Below, one piece after another: positions 4,455-5,499 of a stretch of 5,499 nucleotides of DNA. The DNA lies in assembly GCA_017398105.1 (NCBI GenBank), contig JAFQHF010000023.1, positions 1-5,499 of the forward strand. Reading direction: 5' to 3'. Under the pieces are notes generated by a model. It saw nothing but the letters and a program-made list of their open reading frames with translations, did no database searches and had not been told where the DNA came from. Each line of letters opens with the position of its first letter. Position 1 is the first letter of the stretch. Both the position numbers and the translations under genes were made by a program. The stretch comes from Oscillospiraceae bacterium. GTDB lineage: Bacteria; Bacillota_A; Clostridia; Oscillospirales; Oscillospiraceae.

Positions 4455-4949
4455 ATGAAAAACCTATATATAGTTGGTGGAACAATGGGTGTTGGAAAAA
4501 CCGCCGTTTGCCAGCAACTTAAAAGGATTTTACCGAATAGTGTGTTTCTTGATGGTGACTGGTGCTGGGATGCAGACCCATTCCAAGTAACCGATGAAAC
4601 AAAATCTATGGTGACAGATAATATTTGCTACTTACTCAATAACTTTTTGCATTGCTCAGCGTATGAGAATGTGATTTTCTGTTGGGTAATGCATCAGCAA
4701 TCTATCATTGATTCTGTCGTAGAAAAACTGGATACACAAAACTGTGATGTGAAATGTATTTCGCTTATTGCTGACGAAGCCAATTTACGCAAGAGATTAA
4801 TTAAGGATGTGGAAAACGGCATTCGTTTTGAGGATGTAATTGAAAGAAGTGTAACAAGAATACCTCTGTATGACACACTCAAAACGGTAAAAATTGACAC
4901 CAACGAAAAAACCGTGGCTATGATTGCCAACGAAATCAAACAGTTGTGA
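4455..4949 (+). CDS. P-loop nucleotide kinase-like AAA family ATPase
   Basis: This is a 164-residue cytoplasmic P-loop protein. The Walker A motif is G9-T-M-G-V-G-K15-T16, right after the first beta strand (NLYIVG). The segment F31-L-D33-G-D35-W-C-W-D39 has the substrate-side DGD motif of small kinases (adenylylsulfate-, gluconate- and shikimate-kinase-like folds). An Arg/Lys-rich LID-like stretch (LRKRLIKDV) lies near residues 111-119. Similar clostridial proteins are usually named only AAA family ATPase or nucleotide kinase. The phosphate acceptor is unknown, and no function in resistance or toxicity is claimed. The ATG at 4455 is chosen because AGGTGA lies 4 nt upstream. A longer in-frame GTG start at 4410 would overlap the -10 box of its own promoter. 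Codons are clearly AT-richer than in the genes left of the tRNAs, suggesting a different origin. Confidence 0.8.
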   Translation: MKNLYIVGGTMGVGKTAVCQQLKRILPNSVFLDGDWCWDADPFQVTDETKSMVTDNICYLLNNFLHCSAYENVIFCWVMHQQSIIDSVVEKLDTQNCDVKCISLIADEANLRKRLIKDVENGIRFEDVIERSVTRIPLYDTLKTVKIDTNEKTVAMIANEIKQL

Positions 4950-4992
4950 TGTTGTCAATTCCAATAGGTCGAACAGTTAGGAAAATAAGAAT

Positions 4993-5003
4993 TTGACGGT
5001 CAA
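4993..5003. promoter_or_regulatory. Palindrome TTGACGGTCAA, possible operator or -35 region
   Basis: TTGAC and GTCAA form an 11-bp dyad around a central G. TTGACG is also a good -35 hexamer, but the hexamer 17 nt further on (CATAGG) is a poor -10. It may be an operator for the regulator gene downstream or a coincidence. Confidence 0.3.
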
Positions 5004-5007
5004 TTTT

Positions 5008-5059
5008 CACTCTACCATAGGTTTATTTCTCCTCACTAAACCAATGGTAGGTGTGTTTT
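5008..5059 (+). terminator. Long imperfect hairpin, likely terminator of the kinase gene
   Basis: CTACCATAGGTTTA (5012-5025) pairs with TAAACCAATGGTAG (5037-5050) with one A×A mismatch and an 11-nt loop. CAC/GTG (5008-5010 / 5051-5053) extends it with a bulged T. Four T residues follow at 5056-5059. It probably ends the kinase transcript 60 nt after its stop, though the U-tract is weak. It may also separate the regulator gene from upstream transcription. Confidence 0.5.
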
Positions 5060-5090
5060 ATGCGAAATAGCGGTTACACTGTATGCGAAA
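5059..5090 (+). repeat. Direct repeat TATGCGAAA upstream of the XRE regulator
   Basis: TATGCGAAA occurs at 5059-5067 and again at 5082-5090, 23 bp from start to start, or roughly two helical turns. The second copy runs into the ribosome binding site of the regulator. Paired sites at this spacing could be operators for autoregulation. This is inference from position only. Confidence 0.35.
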
Positions 5091-5101
5091 GGAGGCAGCC
5101 T

Positions 5102-5499
5102 ATGAACCAAATTAAAATCGGAAGATTTATTGCCGAGTGCAGAAAGAAATCAAACTTAACACAAATGCAGTTGGCAGAAAAACTGGGTATCACCGATAAA
5201 GCAATATCCAAGTGGGAACGGGGCGTGGCAATGCCCGATACTTCGATAATGCTTGAACTGTGTGATATTCTTTGCATCAGTGTAAATGAATTATTAAGTG
5301 GGGAGAAAATCATTATGGAAAATAGCAATCAGAAAAACGAACAGCTTTTGCTTGATATGGCGAAAGAATTGGAAAAGAAAAACAAAACAATTTGGTCTTC
5401 TATGTGGGCAATTATGATTGTAAGTATGGCAGTCCTAATTGCAGGTATCTTTATTGCAGCATTTTTGATTCCCGAAGGAGTGTGGCTGCTTGTCACAAT
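5102..5499 (+). CDS. XRE-family transcriptional regulator with membrane segment (C-terminus cut off)
   Basis: The first 132 residues are in the window, with no stop before its end. Residues about 5-60 are a Cro/C1-type helix-turn-helix (HTH_3): IGRFIAECRKKSNLTQMQLA, then ITDKAISKWERG at 30-41 as the recognition helix region, then MPDTSIMLELCDIL. A charged linker rich in E, K, N and Q (about 67-98) follows. Then comes a hydrophobic stretch at about 101-123 (SMWAIMIVSMAVLIAG...) that reads as a transmembrane helix. This makes it a probable membrane-tethered DNA-binding regulator, a layout common in Clostridia; its signal and targets are unknown. AAAGGAGG (5088-5095) with 6-nt spacing fixes the start at 5102. 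An in-frame ATG at 5060 has no ribosome site. The AT-rich composition matches the kinase gene upstream. Confidence 0.88.
   Translation, partial: MNQIKIGRFIAECRKKSNLTQMQLAEKLGITDKAISKWERGVAMPDTSIMLELCDILCISVNELLSGEKIIMENSNQKNEQLLLDMAKELEKKNKTIWSSMWAIMIVSMAVLIAGIFIAAFLIPEGVWLLVT

Noticed and set aside
4377..4460. A minus-strand promoter for the tRNA array
   Set aside because: TATAGC and TATATA-like boxes exist, but no -35 hexamer lies at an acceptable distance, so none is called.
5060..5101. An in-frame ATG 14 codons upstream of the XRE regulator
   Set aside because: It has no ribosome site and sits just after a hairpin. AAAGGAGG at 5088-5095 clearly serves 5102.

Overview
The window looks like a chromosomal segment of a Gram-positive anaerobe, most likely a gut member of the Clostridia (Oscillospiraceae/Lachnospiraceae-like). 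This rests on strong GGAGG-type ribosome binding sites, a rubredoxin, a Gram-positive style lipobox protein, encoded CCA on the tRNA genes, and protein sequences that resemble clostridial families. It is inferred from the sequence alone, and no database was searched.

Layout. At the left edge (minus strand) is the N-terminus of a beta-lactamase-related serine hydrolase with its own promoter. A divergent intergenic region leads into a plus-strand redox/repair cluster: rubredoxin (372-530), a hairpin, an NADPH-dependent FMN reductase-like flavoprotein (593-1144) and an MsrA-MsrB fusion lipoprotein (1163-2275). A 374-bp gap with several hairpins and a good promoter follows. Then comes a PlsC-type acyltransferase carrying a zinc ribbon and an extra C-terminal domain (2650-3927), closed by a strong, apparently bidirectional terminator. 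On the minus strand four tRNA genes are packed 5'-Ser(GCT)-Lys(TTT)-His(GTG)-Tyr(GTA)-3'. Beyond them the sequence is visibly more AT-rich and carries a P-loop nucleotide kinase/ATPase (4455-4949) and the start of a membrane-anchored XRE-family regulator (5102 to the window end).

The main anomaly is the tRNA-Lys gene. Every helix of a normal tRNA-Lys(TTT) is present and paired, but exactly 62 nt are inserted between the last T-loop base and the 3' strand of the T stem. The insert has a perfect 9-bp hairpin, ends in CCA, and shares colinear blocks with the 3' half of the neighbouring tRNA-Ser. It is too short for any known self-splicing intron. It is either a recent inter-tRNA rearrangement that has wrecked this copy, or an unusual intervening sequence, or an assembly artefact.

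Functionally, the 372-2275 block fits oxidative-stress handling in an anaerobe: electron transfer (rubredoxin), flavin reduction, and repair of oxidised methionines outside the membrane. The acyltransferase belongs to phospholipid synthesis. The right end looks like accessory DNA beside a tRNA array.
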